Shown: positions 54,027-64,000 of the stretch, in pieces
Position numbering within the stretch: the stretch's first letter is position 1
Layout: the number at the start of each line of letters is the position of its first letter
Origin: Tritrichomonas musculus
Taxonomy: Eukaryota; Parabasalia; Tritrichomonadida; Tritrichomonadidae
NCBI GenBank assembly: GCA_039105265.1
Contig: JAPFFF010000012.1
Location: 124,001 to 188,000 of the forward strand
Length of the DNA: 64,000 nucleotides
Reading direction: 5' to 3'
Notes under the pieces: generated by a model
What the model was told of the DNA's origin: nothing
The model's database searches: none
Seen by the model: only the letters and a program-made list of their open reading frames with translations
Position numbers and translations under genes: made by a program

Positions 54027-55110
54027 ATTATACTTTCTCTTAAATTAAACTTCAAAATATATAAAGAAAATTATTTATTTTATTTCTCTCAAATTAACAT
54101 TTTATGAGATGAGCTTTGAAATTATTATTGTTCAATATTTAGAATATACAGTTATATAAAGTTTATTAATTGTTGATATTTATTTTAAATATTTTTATAA
54201 TATATATAATATTATTAAAAGTTATATAATTTATGATACACGTATAAATATAACAAGATATTAGCTAAATATTTTAATAAAAATTTTTTATTGAAAAAAA
54301 ATCATTATTAATGTTTTTGATTTTAAAATTGATTTTTGCAGCTCGGACTCCTGAATCAAATTAAACTAAATTAATATATCTTTATTAAATTAAATGTACA
54401 ATATTTAAATGTAATTATAATCTAAATAAATTCTTTATTTATTTAAATATTTCAAAAAAATATGTATAAATTCATTAAAATGAACTTTTTAACAAAATAT
54501 GAAATATTTATAAAATAAAAAAGTGCATGGTTAATCATTAATTTCCAATATATATATAAATTAATCATTATAATTTCAATCCATCCATCAGGTGGCTGGA
54601 TTGGGTCATTTTCATAGGATACTTGTTTGTGTTATTATAACTTATATAATTGATATTTTAAAACATTTAAATAATATATATATAAAATAAGTGTACTAGA
54701 ATATAATATCAAAATTTTATTTAATAATTATTAATACATAGAAAGATATACATATTTTCATAAACGTTAAAAATGTAAAACATGCGTCCAAACCTCTTCC
54801 GAATCCCATCCCTGTATATTTTTAAATATTTATATTTATATTTATAAATAATTAATATAAATATATAAGTTTAAAATATAACATAAAAATATATTTATTT
54901 ATAATATAACAGGATTATTTAATTGTATATTTTGCTATTTGTTTAAAAATAAAAATTGTAAGCATTAAATAAATTCAAATAAATTTTATATTTTTATCTT
55001 TGAAAAGTTCTATCAAAATAAAAGTCAATTTACAAATATTTTTATTTTTTGAAAGAATTAACCTCATTATGAAAACATACTTTTTTTTTGAATTATTCAA
55101 TATTCAATAT

Positions 55111-55142
<32 letters not shown>

Positions 55143-55234
55143 GACAACAAAAACTAATAGAAAGAATAATCATTTACATCAATTTAATATAAATGATTTT
55201 TTAATGAAAAAAAAAAATGTAAATATAAATGAAT
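54027..55234. other. Non-coding AT-rich region
   Basis: No gene. Ends in a long poly-T (about 55108-55142) near the 3' end of the HMG-box gene. Confidence 0.5.
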
Positions 55235-56089
55235 TTAATACAAACATTTCTGACTAACTTCAGAGATTTCCAGACTGAAATTTGATCTAGGGGTTATAAA
55301 TAGGTGCAATAGAAGAGGTGAAGCTGGCTTATCTTCAGGAACTTGCCTTTTATATTCATTATTACTGCTTTTTATTTCAGTGAATGATGAACCTGTATAA
55401 TTTTCCTGTGATTTTGATGTACACTCAAGTGATGAAAATTTTATGGTGTCGAAATTATAGTAAATAGATGGTGAATTAAAATCAAAATTAATATTATTCT
55501 TTTCTGAAGCAGAATACATAGTATTTGAGGGATTTTTCATCGAAACATTATTTTTAGGAACTATAAAGGCGAAATTATCATTATTCCTACGGGAAATTTT
55601 AGAATTTAAAATTTGATTAAAAGATAAAGCCATTTTTGCTGACAAACAATTATAGTATTGTTTTATATCAGGCGATATAGATCTCCACATGGATCCTAGA
55701 ATTGATGTAATCTGGGAAGAAGAAAGATTTGGATGCTCTTTAACGAGTTCAGGCCTTCTTTCCAAGCAAAAAACCTGAAATGGCTCGACATGATTGCTCC
55801 TTTTAGATTTTTCTTTGGATAAATAAAAATTATTAAGACTTTGTCTAGCGTTTTTTTCAGAACTTAAAGTAGCGATTTTTCTAGAAATACCAAAACCTGG
55901 CTGATTCGGAATAAAATTCAAATTCATTAAATTGTGGTTTTCTATGCTTTTCAAAGATTTTTGAATAAAGGGATTATTCAAAGATAATTTCCGAATTTTA
56001 ATTTGTTGTTGGGATTCCAACTCTTTTTGTGGGATCAATATTTCATTATTAAGCCCTATGAAATTACCGACTAGAGGAGCTTGCTTCAT
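55235..56089 (-). CDS. HMG-box protein, 284 aa
   Basis: Probable DNA-bending chromatin protein or transcription factor in the nucleus. One HMG box at about residues 101-156: FQVFCLERRPELVKEHPNL, then ITSILGSMWRSISPDIKQYY; the diagnostic aromatic (Phe104/Phe107), R-R-P, hP, Leu-Gly-x-x-Trp135 and K-x-x-Tyr are all present. Regions before and after are Ser/Asn-rich and likely disordered, with basic patches (KSKRS, about 94-98) before the box that could serve nuclear import. Single-box architecture does not settle sequence-specific versus structural binding. Start is the first Met; no clear initiator seen. Confidence 0.85.
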   Translation of the reverse strand: MKQAPLVGNFIGLNNEILIPQKELESQQQIKIRKLSLNNPFIQKSLKSIENHNLMNLNFIPNQPGFGISRKIATLSSEKNARQSLNNFYLSKEKSKRSNHVEPFQVFCLERRPELVKEHPNLSSSQITSILGSMWRSISPDIKQYYNCLSAKMALSFNQILNSKISRRNNDNFAFIVPKNNVSMKNPSNTMYSASEKNNINFDFNSPSIYYNFDTIKFSSLECTSKSQENYTGSSFTEIKSSNNEYKRQVPEDKPASPLLLHLFITPRSNFSLEISEVSQKCLY

Positions 56090-56942
56090 GAATTGGTTTG
56101 AAAAGAATTAATAGAAATATTGGTAATTTGATATATAGAATATTTTTGGTTGAAATCGGATTATTTAATAAAATTTTCAATATTAAGAAAAATATATCAA
56201 TAATTATCATATTATTGCATGTGATATTATATAATCAATTATTACAATTTCTAGAACATGAAGAGCTAAAATTATTAAAATATATTTTATTGAATTTTTC
56301 TTTTAAACGTTGAATTTCAATTAATTGAATTTTCAAATTGAACAATATTGTCTACAACAAACCAAACTCTGTATAAATGCATTGATTTTCATTTAAACTC
56401 ATTTTATACAGTTTGGCTTTTTTAAAATTCAATAGATTTGATTTTTAATATATCAGAAAAATTTCTTAAATCAATCTTTTTCAATAATAAGTTCAATGAA
56501 TATTGAATTATTTACAAAAAGTCGATCTAGTAAAAAATTTATTTTTAACAAAAAGTATTTTTTTCTGATAGTTTAAATTCTCTGAAAAAATATGATTATG
56601 AAAATGTATGGAAAATACCTTTCGGACGTAATTGTAATTTTATAAAATTCAATGAAAAGAGGTATTATGGATGAACTTGGATATTGATTGTGAGGACACA
56701 TACAAAAAATTGATAGGCATTGAATTTAATCAAATTTCGCTAAATTTTTATAAAAAAAGCATTTTCTAATGCTCAAATCGATAAATTGAACCATTAATCA
56801 ATTTGAATATAAATATATATGCATCAATCTAGCCAGTTTATAACCTTTTTGAAGAGACAATAATATCGCATCATGAACGATACAAATATACCGAATTTCT
56901 AACCATAATATTCGTTTTTTGGATTCAATGATTCGAATTTTT
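56090..56942. other. Intergenic, HMG-box gene to MULE
   Basis: AT-rich; a divergent 71-codon frame at 56098 has Ile/Asn/Leu composition like noise. No gene called. Confidence 0.45.
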
Positions 56943-59247
56943 GGTAAATATTTTTTTTTGAACTTTTTAGATTTTTTCCCCTCAATTTTTTTCTTTGTAT
57001 ATTTGTTCACAAATAGTTGAACTTTTTAGATTTTTTGCTCTCAATTTTTTTTTTTTTATCCAACAATAAATTTTAATATTTTTTAATTATAAAATATAAA
57101 AGAAATAAAAGAAAATATTATGAAATAATTAGTTTATTCATGATTTGTTGTTTTAAGTCTTGAAATGATATATTCCGTCTTCTATTAATTGAATTAAATC
57201 AACTGGTTGATTTTGAATGAAAAAAATGTCTTTTTCGCTTTTTGTATGTTTTTTAACAAAATCTTCAATTCCTGCTTCATCTTTGCTATTACTAAAATAT
57301 TTTATTGTTCGGACAGCATAATTAAAATCATCTTTAATTTTGTTTTTAGGTAATAAATCTGAATTGCATTTTTCGGGCTGAATAGTTAAACAATTATTAC
57401 ATATATGCTCAAAATTGAACTCAATTTGTGGAACTGGTGGAAATTCAGCACCTTTATGGAGACGGTGAATACAAGGAATGTCAATTTGGTAATTTGAACT
57501 TTCCAATTTATTTTCACCACATAAACATTTGCTTTCATCGGTTTCATAAAAGAGGCACATTGAATCTATTTTGTTCATGTCGATGTTTTGTTTTAAATTG
57601 CTATTAGTTTTTCTCTTAATATAATTATAATTATTAATAATTGATTTATTAATATTTTGATATTTGAAATTTAATTCTGTAAAAATTCTGAACAGAGCTG
57701 AATAAAATGAATTTCGTCTTGGTATTTTATGGTTTATATGTCCATGAACGGACTCCAAAGTATTCGTTGTCGAAGGCATTCCCATGCCAACTCGTCTTAA
57801 AAGGGAATATTTCCCCCATTTTTCTTCATCATTTATGAAAATAAATGATTTTGTCACTTTTGTTTCATCATAGAAAAAGTTCATGCCAATTTTATCAAGA
57901 GAAGCATTTATTTTTATTAATTCTTTTTTATTATTATTTATTACATTTGTAAAATGCTCTGAAATTAATCGTAAAAGATTATCGAAATCAAATTGGCTTG
58001 TGCAACTAGTTAATTTTATAATTTCATAAGAGTAGTCACTTTTTTTGAGATTTGAGAGAAAATGTTTATAACAAAAAATTTGCTTAATTTGAAAATTATT
58101 ACAGAGAGAGCGAAGTGATGAGTGCTGATCGGTTTCGAAAATTTTCCCTTCAAAATTATAACCAATTTCTTTTTGAATTGTTGTGAGTAAATATGTATAC
58201 AAGGCTTTGGTTTCACCATGACCAAAAGCGAAACCTATAGGAACGCTAGTATTATAAAATGAAGCTGTAATGATTGATGTTACATATAAAGGGAGAATCC
58301 TCCATGTTGTGTCAAGTATAAAACCTCTGATTAAACTATCAAAATTACTTAAAAATTCAAAAGCTTGAGGCATGATAAATACACCTGCAATAATATTATA
58401 TATTTTATCCTCGTTTGAAAAAGTTTGAAGATTACTTTCATTTGTTTTCTCCTCTAAGGCCAATTTAATTATTCCACTCATTCCTAATTTTTTCAAATCT
58501 GAAAAAGAATTAATTTTGGTTTTTTTATTTGATATAAACAAATTAATGTAATTATTCAACATCTCAGTGTCTTCATTTAACGGATAGCCAAAAATTTGGA
58601 TTTTTTTACAAAAATATTTAAATATTTTGGAAAAATCATTTTTTGTAAAAAGTAAAAGAGATTTTTGTTCTAAAATAGCTATTGAACTCGGTAATAAATC
58701 AAAATGTCTGTGAAAGCGTAAATGCGTTTGTAAAACATAATTTGTTAAAGGTTTTTTGCCAACTCCAATTTTTGATGCGAAAATTGAAGTTTCACAATCA
58801 AACTGATCCTTTAAAAATTTAATAGAAACTTTTACAGAAATTGTATTAGATATACTTATGTAAATATGCCAATTTTTTTTAAATTTAAATGTCGAAAATG
58901 AAAATTTGCTTTTCTTCCTTTTGTGCTACTAACAGTAGTGTATGAATGATCTACGATAGTAAAATCTTGTAATTGATTTAATAAAATTATTAAATTTGTG
59001 TAATTCCACTCATCATTATCTGAAATCAAAATTGGTATTTTGTTTGGAGCCCATGAGTTATGTTTTTTGGTCCTAAATGAGCGGTTGAAGTTTTTTTCTG
59101 TGTTAAATAATGTTGTAACTTCGAAAGCTTCGAAATTTTGGTTGTTTTCGTCCATATCGTGAAAAGGAAAATGTGGATAATTGTGACAAATATGAATTCA
59201 AAAAATTGAGGGGAAAAAATCTAAAAAGTTCAAAAATAAAGATTTAC
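56943..59247. mobile_element. MULE DNA transposon with TIRs and 9-bp target duplication
   Basis: Left end 56943-56992 (GGTAAATATTTTTTTTTGAA, then CTTTTTAGATTTTTTCCCCT) is the reverse complement of about 59199-59248, roughly 50 bp with few changes. The 9-bp CGAATTTTT occurs at 56934-56942 and 59248-59256, the duplication size typical of Mutator-like elements. A second partial copy of the TIR sequence (TTGAACTTTTTAGATTTTTT, about 57016) lies just inside the left end. It carries one transposase gene on the minus strand. Confidence 0.8.
57153..59155 (-). pseudogene. MULE transposase, one frameshift at a homopolymer
   Basis: Plain DNA transposon. The gene starts at 59155 (MDENNQNFEAF) and reads to about 58880; the frame of the C-terminal part is open from about 58880 to the stop at 57153. 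The switch falls at a run of eight T (58873-58880), so one base gained or lost there, or a sequencing error, explains it. In the second frame (numbered from 58562) the DDE core is clear: ILDTTW (Asp84), ETDQHSS (Asp145), CYKHF, and NTLESVHGHIN (Glu270), as in MULE transposases. A Cys/His-rich C-terminal segment (CLCGENK ... PCIHRLH ... HICNNC) is a likely zinc-binding domain of SWIM type. The N-terminal 100 residues should hold the DNA-binding part. Confidence 0.8.
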
Positions 59248-59248
59248 C

Positions 59249-59390
59249 GAATTTTTTTTAATGTTTTCCAATTTTTCAAATTATTCGTTTTTAATGTTTT
59301 CCAATTTTTTAGGTTTTTTTATATTTCGTAAAATAAATTCATCATAACTTTATGCACGAAATTCCTTTCCGCCTCTTTTCATTGAAGGAA

Positions 59391-59431
<41 letters not shown>

Positions 59432-60110
59432 GGGGGGGGGGGGGGGAATACTTATCGCCCCCGATACTTATTGACCCCGGAGGTTAAGGTCAATATTGAC
59501 CTTATATTGACCTTATTTCGAAACTTTTTTTGCTACTCATGCTTTTTTCACATTTTTTCAAGATAAAAAAAATTATAAACGTATTATTTTAGTTTAAGTT
59601 GATAATGATTTTTATTACAAGAACTCACTAATAAACAAGCATTCACAAGTATAATAAAATTATCAATCATTCTTTTTGCTACTTTCTAGCAAGAAAAACT
59701 AAAATCATCATCTTAAGGGTGGAGTCTCAAAATTTTTCGCCACTAAAAAATTTGAGAGAAAATATTCAAAATTTCATTGAATTTTTGCACACCACATAAG
59801 TACCTTCTCTGTTTGAAATTGATTGAAGTTATTTTAAATCAATATCAACTATGAGTGTGGTTATAACGTAACGTTTTACGTTTTTTTCTTTTTTGGGTTT
59901 ATCAAGATAAAAACCGATTTCATTTTTTTTTTATTTTTAAAATCATCATATAATAAGGAACGCCACTTTTTGAACTGCGTTCAAAAAGTGTCTAGTACAA
60001 AGTTTTTTTCTTTTAGAAAAAAGACAATATCTATATAAAAGGCATTCAAATAAACAATAATTTAGTAAAATTTTATTCTAAAAATAACAGATAGTCTTTT
60101 TTTTAAAAAA
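59249..60110. other. Non-coding spacer with T34-G16 tract
   Basis: Contains the homopolymer pair described separately, a short (A)TTGACCTTA repeat (about 59485-59515) and, near 59960-59990, the small hairpin CACTTTTTGAACTGCGTTCAAAAAGTG (in two halves around CTGC). It must include the hAT 5' end, but no TIR was identified. Confidence 0.5.
59397..59446. repeat. Homopolymer pair, about 34 T then 16 G
   Basis: An uninterrupted T run (59397-59430) changes abruptly to a G run (59431-59446). Lengths may be affected by sequencing. Confidence 0.8.
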
Positions 60111-61931
60111 ATGCGCAAAGACAAAATCCCTCACAGAAGATTTGTCGAACTAAATTTTGTCCCTGTAGAAAATGTATCATTGTACAGCTCGCTTCCAACT
60201 CAGATTGATTTGGATCTATCTGGAAATCAATATGACATAAGTGATTGGATGGAGCTACCAGACTCCAAAATATACCTTCCAATAATAGAAAAAGATGGCA
60301 ACTCTACTTATTATTCAAAATGCTATTGTCATTATTGTAATGCTTGGATCAATTCTAAATATAAAATATATTATCTCGATCAGCATATTGCAAGAGAATC
60401 TCATTCAAAAAATGTACAAATAAGAGATTGCCAAACTAAAATTCATCAGGCAGTTGGGACAGATTCTTATAATGCAAAAAATTTAATTTTATATATTCTT
60501 TTAGCTGGGAAACCAATTTCAAATATTGAAAACCAATTTTTTTCAAATATTTGTTCACAATTGCCTAACCGTCATAATTTAACTTCAATTATTAATTCAA
60601 TGATTTTACCTTTCAAAGAAAAAATAAAAGATATTTTAATAAAAATGCCAATAGTTTTTATTTGTGTAGACGAATGGACTGATATAATCAGACGAAACTT
60701 TTTGGGAGTAACGGCTCATGGTTTAATCAATGGTTCAATTGAAAGTTTAATAATTTCATTTCAAAAAATAAAAGCAGAAAAAGTAACCGGTGATTATTTA
60801 CAAAATAAACTAGGATTTTTAATTCAAGATTTGAATATAATAGAAAATTTTGACGGGATTATATCAGACAACGCCACCAACATGGTATCTGCGTTTAATA
60901 ATGACATCTATAAAAGGAAATGCTGTATAGCACATACACTGAATTTAATAATCCAAGACATTTACAAATTATTTAATGAACAATTGAAAATTTTGAAACC
61001 GCTCCACACAAAAACTAAAAAATCCACAGTATATTTAAATATATGTAAAAATGCCAATAATTCAATATCAAAAATAAGTTCATATTGTCCTACACGTTGG
61101 TATAGTTTATATGAAGCAGTTCATAGTTTTAATGTATCTATACTATGTTTATTACAGTTTTTGAATGTTAAAAAAATACAAATTCCATTTAATGAAGAGC
61201 ATATAAATTTTTTTAAAGAATTAGAAGGTCTTTTAATTTTTTTCAAAAAATCTATTGAATATTTTGAAAATGACAACTTTGGACAAATTTCAAAGGCATT
61301 CACAGAATTATTCACGTTAAAAGATAGTTGTTTAAATTATATACAAAATTCTTCATATTTAAGACAAAACTATGAAAGTGTCGAAAAGTCTATTAATCAA
61401 AGATATGAAATGATTTTCAATTCTTGGGGTAATGTGATTTTTGCAGCTAGTCTTTTGCACCCAAACAGATTTTATTTAAGTCAATTAAATGAAGAACAAA
61501 AAAGGAAAGGTTGTGAACTAATAAAAAGTTTATTATATAATACAAATGACAATCAAGTGAATTCTTTTATAGGTGAAACTCCTTCACAAATTGATTATTT
61601 GAGAAGAAATAAAAATGACAAAACAGATTTTTCAGATGAATTACAAAAATTTCTGATGTTGTCTCCTCCTAATGATATTGATGTTTTACAATTTTGGTTG
61701 AGTCATCAAGAAATTTTCCCTAATCTTACGCAGGTGGCCATCAAAATTCTTTCGATTCCTACTTCATCTGCAAGCATAGAAAGAGTGTTTTCTAAAGCTA
61801 AAGAATTATTAAACAATAAACAGTTACGGACAAGTGAAAATATACTTGAAGGAAGAATGATGTTCATGGGAAATCCGTTGTTATTTCAACAATTTATTGA
61901 AGAAAACTGGTGTGGTTTTTTTGAGACATAA
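60111..61931 (+). CDS. hAT-superfamily transposase, 606 aa, intact
   Basis: Cut-and-paste DNA transposase. An N-terminal BED-like zinc finger (CYCHYC ... HIARESH, about 73-100) is followed by the RNase H-like core: Asp187 (CVDEWTD), Asp253 (IISDNATNM) and the CIAHTLNLI motif, the alpha-helical insertion, then the C-terminal hAT dimerisation motif with Glu557 (SASIERVFSKAKELLNNKQL). All three catalytic acids and the whole dimer domain are present and the length is normal, so it is a candidate active enzyme. It could mobilise hAT-like elements such as the one at 47642, though their ends were not shown to match. Own TIRs not identified; the 23-bp satellite begins 336 bp after the stop. Confidence 0.92.
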   Translation: MRKDKIPHRRFVELNFVPVENVSLYSSLPTQIDLDLSGNQYDISDWMELPDSKIYLPIIEKDGNSTYYSKCYCHYCNAWINSKYKIYYLDQHIARESHSKNVQIRDCQTKIHQAVGTDSYNAKNLILYILLAGKPISNIENQFFSNICSQLPNRHNLTSIINSMILPFKEKIKDILIKMPIVFICVDEWTDIIRRNFLGVTAHGLINGSIESLIISFQKIKAEKVTGDYLQNKLGFLIQDLNIIENFDGIISDNATNMVSAFNNDIYKRKCCIAHTLNLIIQDIYKLFNEQLKILKPLHTKTKKSTVYLNICKNANNSISKISSYCPTRWYSLYEAVHSFNVSILCLLQFLNVKKIQIPFNEEHINFFKELEGLLIFFKKSIEYFENDNFGQISKAFTELFTLKDSCLNYIQNSSYLRQNYESVEKSINQRYEMIFNSWGNVIFAASLLHPNRFYLSQLNEEQKRKGCELIKSLLYNTNDNQVNSFIGETPSQIDYLRRNKNDKTDFSDELQKFLMLSPPNDIDVLQFWLSHQEIFPNLTQVAIKILSIPTSSASIERVFSKAKELLNNKQLRTSENILEGRMMFMGNPLLFQQFIEENWCGFFET

Positions 61932-62267
61932 GTAATGATTTGAAGAATTCAGTTCGAATAAAAAACAATCTATTTTTTTTTTCCTCAATATTATATTATT
62001 ATAAATTTTTCAAAATTCATCAAATTCATCAATTTTCTTTTTGATTATTAATCACAATATATGATTCTTTTGTTTTTTCTTTTCTTTTTAATTTAATTTA
62101 ATAAAAAAAAAGAAAAATTTAATTTTAAATTTTCACAAAGGTTTGCTTAGTCCTTTTGTCATAAACTTTTTCCAAGACTATTAACAGAGCATAAAAAACT
62201 TTATTAATGCTTTCAGTAAAAAAACTAACAAAAGTTTGTAATTAGCAAAAACGCGAATCAGTTATTA
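61932..62267. other. Spacer, hAT gene to satellite
   Basis: AT-rich, no gene; probably contains the right end of the hAT element. Confidence 0.5.
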
Positions 62268-64000
62268 ACATCAATGTTTGTCTGTTGCTAGCATCGATGT
62301 TTGTCTGTCGTTAGCATAGATGTTTGTCTGTTGTTAGCATCGATGTTTGTCTGTTTTAAGCATCGATGTTTGTCTGTCGTTAGCATCAATATTTGTTTGT
62401 CGTTAGCATAGATGTTTGTCTGTCGTTAGCATCAATATTTTTCTGTTTTAAGCATCGATGTTTTTCTGTCGTTAGCATCAATATTTGTTTGTCGTTAGCA
62501 TAGATGTTTGTCTGTTTTAAGCATCGATGTTTGTCTGTTGTTAGCATCAATGTTTGTCTGTTGTTAGCATCGATATTTGTCTGTTGTAAGCATCAATGTT
62601 TGTCTGTTTTAAGCATAGATGTTTGTCTGTTTTAAGTATCGATCTTTGTCTGTTGTAAGCATCGATGTTTGTCTGTTGTAAGCATCGATGTTTGTCTGTT
62701 GTTAGCATCAATGTTTGTCTGTTGTTAGCATCAATGTTTGTCTGTTGTTAGCATCGATGTTTGTCTGTTGTAAGCATCGATGTTTGTCTGTTTTAAGCAT
62801 AGATGTTTGTCTCTTTTAAGCATCGATGTTTGTCTGTTGTAAGCATCGATGTTTGTCTGTTGTAAGCATCAATGTTTGTCTGTTGTTAGCATCAATGTTT
62901 GTCTGTTGTTAGCATCGATATTTGTCTGTTGTTAGCATCGATGTTTGTCTGTTTTAAGCATAGATGTTTGTCTCTTTTAAGCATCGATGTTTGTCTGTTG
63001 TAAGCATCGATGTTTGTCTGTTGTAAGCATCAATGTTTGTCTGTCGTTAGCATCAATGTTTGTCTGTTGTTAGCATCGATGTTTGTCTGTTGTAAGCATC
63101 AATGTTTGTCTGTTTTAAGCATAGATGTTTGTCTCTTTTAAGCATCGATGTTTGTCTGTTGTTAGCATCGATGTTTGTCTGTTGTTAGCATCGATGTTTG
63201 TCTGTTGTTAGCATCGATGTTTGTCTGTTTTAAGCATAGATGTTTGTCTCTTTTAAGCATCGATGTTTGTCTGTTGTAAGCATCGATGTTTGTCTGTCGT
63301 TAGCATCAATGTTTGTCTGTTTTAAGCATAGATGTTTGTCTGTTGTTAGCATCAATGTTTGTCTGTCGTTAGCATCAATGTTTGTCTGTCGTTAGCATCA
63401 ATGTTTGTCTGTTGTTAGCATCAATGTTTGTCTGTTGTTAGCATCAATGTTTGTCTGTTGTAAGCATCAATGTTTGTCTGTTTTAAGCATAGATGTTTGT
63501 CTCTTTTAAGCATCGATGTTTGTCTGTTGTTAGCATCGATGTTTGTCTGTTGTTAGCATCGATGTTTGTCTGTTGTTAGCATCGATGTTTGTCTGTTTTA
63601 AGCATAGATGTTTGTCTCTTTTAAGCATCGATGTTTGTCTGTTGTAAGCATCGATGTTTGTCTGTCGTTAGCATCAATGTTTGTCTGTTTTAAGCATAGA
63701 TGTTTGTCTGTTGTTAGCATCAATGTTTGTCTGTTGTTAGCATCGATATTTGTCTGTTGTTAGCATCGATGTTTGTCTGTTTTAAGCATAGATGTTTGTC
63801 TCTTTTAAGCATCGATGTTTGTCTGTTGTAAGCATCGATGTTTGTCTGTCGTTAGCATCAATGTTTGTCTGTCGTTAGCATCAATGTTTGTCTGTTGTTA
63901 GCATCAATGTTTGTCTGTTGTTAGCATCGATGTTTGTCTGTTTTAAGCATAGATGTTTGTCTCTTTTAAGCATCGATGTTTGTCTGTTGTAAGCATCGAT
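62268..64000. repeat. 23-bp satellite, about 75 units, continuing past the window
   Basis: Unit GCATCGATGTTTGTCTGTTG TTA (23 bp). Counting from 62268, 75 whole units fit and the 76th is cut by the window edge. The variant CTCTTTTAAG recurs at 62811, 62972, 63133, 63248, 63501, 63616, 63800 and 63961; all spacings (161, 161, 115, 253, 115, 184, 161) are exact multiples of 23, so no indels are fixed in at least 1.1 kb. Variation is limited to the ATCGAT/ATCAAT/ATAGAT core and the spacer (GTTGTTA, GTCGTTA, GTTTTAA, GTTGTAA). Longer multi-unit blocks repeat, which shows higher-order duplication. Confidence 0.95.

Noticed and set aside
1-64000. CRISPR arrays, tRNA or rRNA genes, spliceosomal introns
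   Set aside because: The tandem arrays lack unique spacers, no tRNA B-box context or rRNA core was seen, and no GTATGT...ACTAAC intron signals were found by eye.

Overview
The window looks like nuclear DNA of a parabasalid protist (a trichomonad, most likely Tritrichomonas or a relative). The reasons are very AT-rich intergenic DNA, intronless genes, TCA(C/T)(A/T)-type initiator motifs 6-43 nt upstream of several start codons, stop codons that run into TAAA, a small cystatin and a calcyphosin, and a heavy load of DNA transposons plus a Polinton of the trichomonad kind. The species is an inference; no rRNA or tRNA was seen.

Layout. 1-8.6 kb is a host gene block: the 3' part of an ABCB-type transporter, an unknown 216-aa protein, a degenerate SNF2/CHD-like protein, a 998-aa Ser/Asn-rich protein, a calcyphosin-like EF-hand protein and a cystatin. 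9.0-10.6 kb is bounded by an inverted repeat and holds a small CDC26-like gene. 10.8-13.7 kb is a C-terminally truncated MULE transposase gene split by an 854-bp TA-flanked element, followed by a 299-bp MITE. 13.7-17 kb is non-coding. 17.0-33.2 kb is a Polinton with near-identical ~340-bp terminal inverted repeats and a 5-bp target duplication; it carries a protein-primed polymerase, integrase, packaging ATPase, capsid protein, a fibre-like protein and several small genes, and it looks whole and young. 34.6-37.9 kb is a 1099-aa host gene of unknown function. 40.3 kb holds a transposase remnant and 43.4-45.4 kb a P-element-like transposase. 47.6-48.8 kb is a 1.16-kb element with an 8-bp target duplication. 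49.5-54.0 kb is a 4.5-kb non-coding element with elaborate inverted termini. 55.2-56.1 kb is an HMG-box gene. 56.9-59.2 kb is a MULE with TIRs and a 9-bp target duplication. 60.1-61.9 kb is an intact-looking hAT transposase. From 62.27 kb to the end runs a 23-bp satellite in exact register.

Within the Polinton, genes sit in divergent or convergent groups separated by short spacers, some with minisatellites. Elsewhere, most DNA between host genes is transposon-derived or featureless AT-rich sequence. The most noteworthy items are the Polinton fibre-like gene with a BspA-type leucine-rich domain, the 4.5-kb element, the nested MULE insertion, the ATP-site-less SNF2-like gene, the possible CDC26, and the exactly phased satellite.
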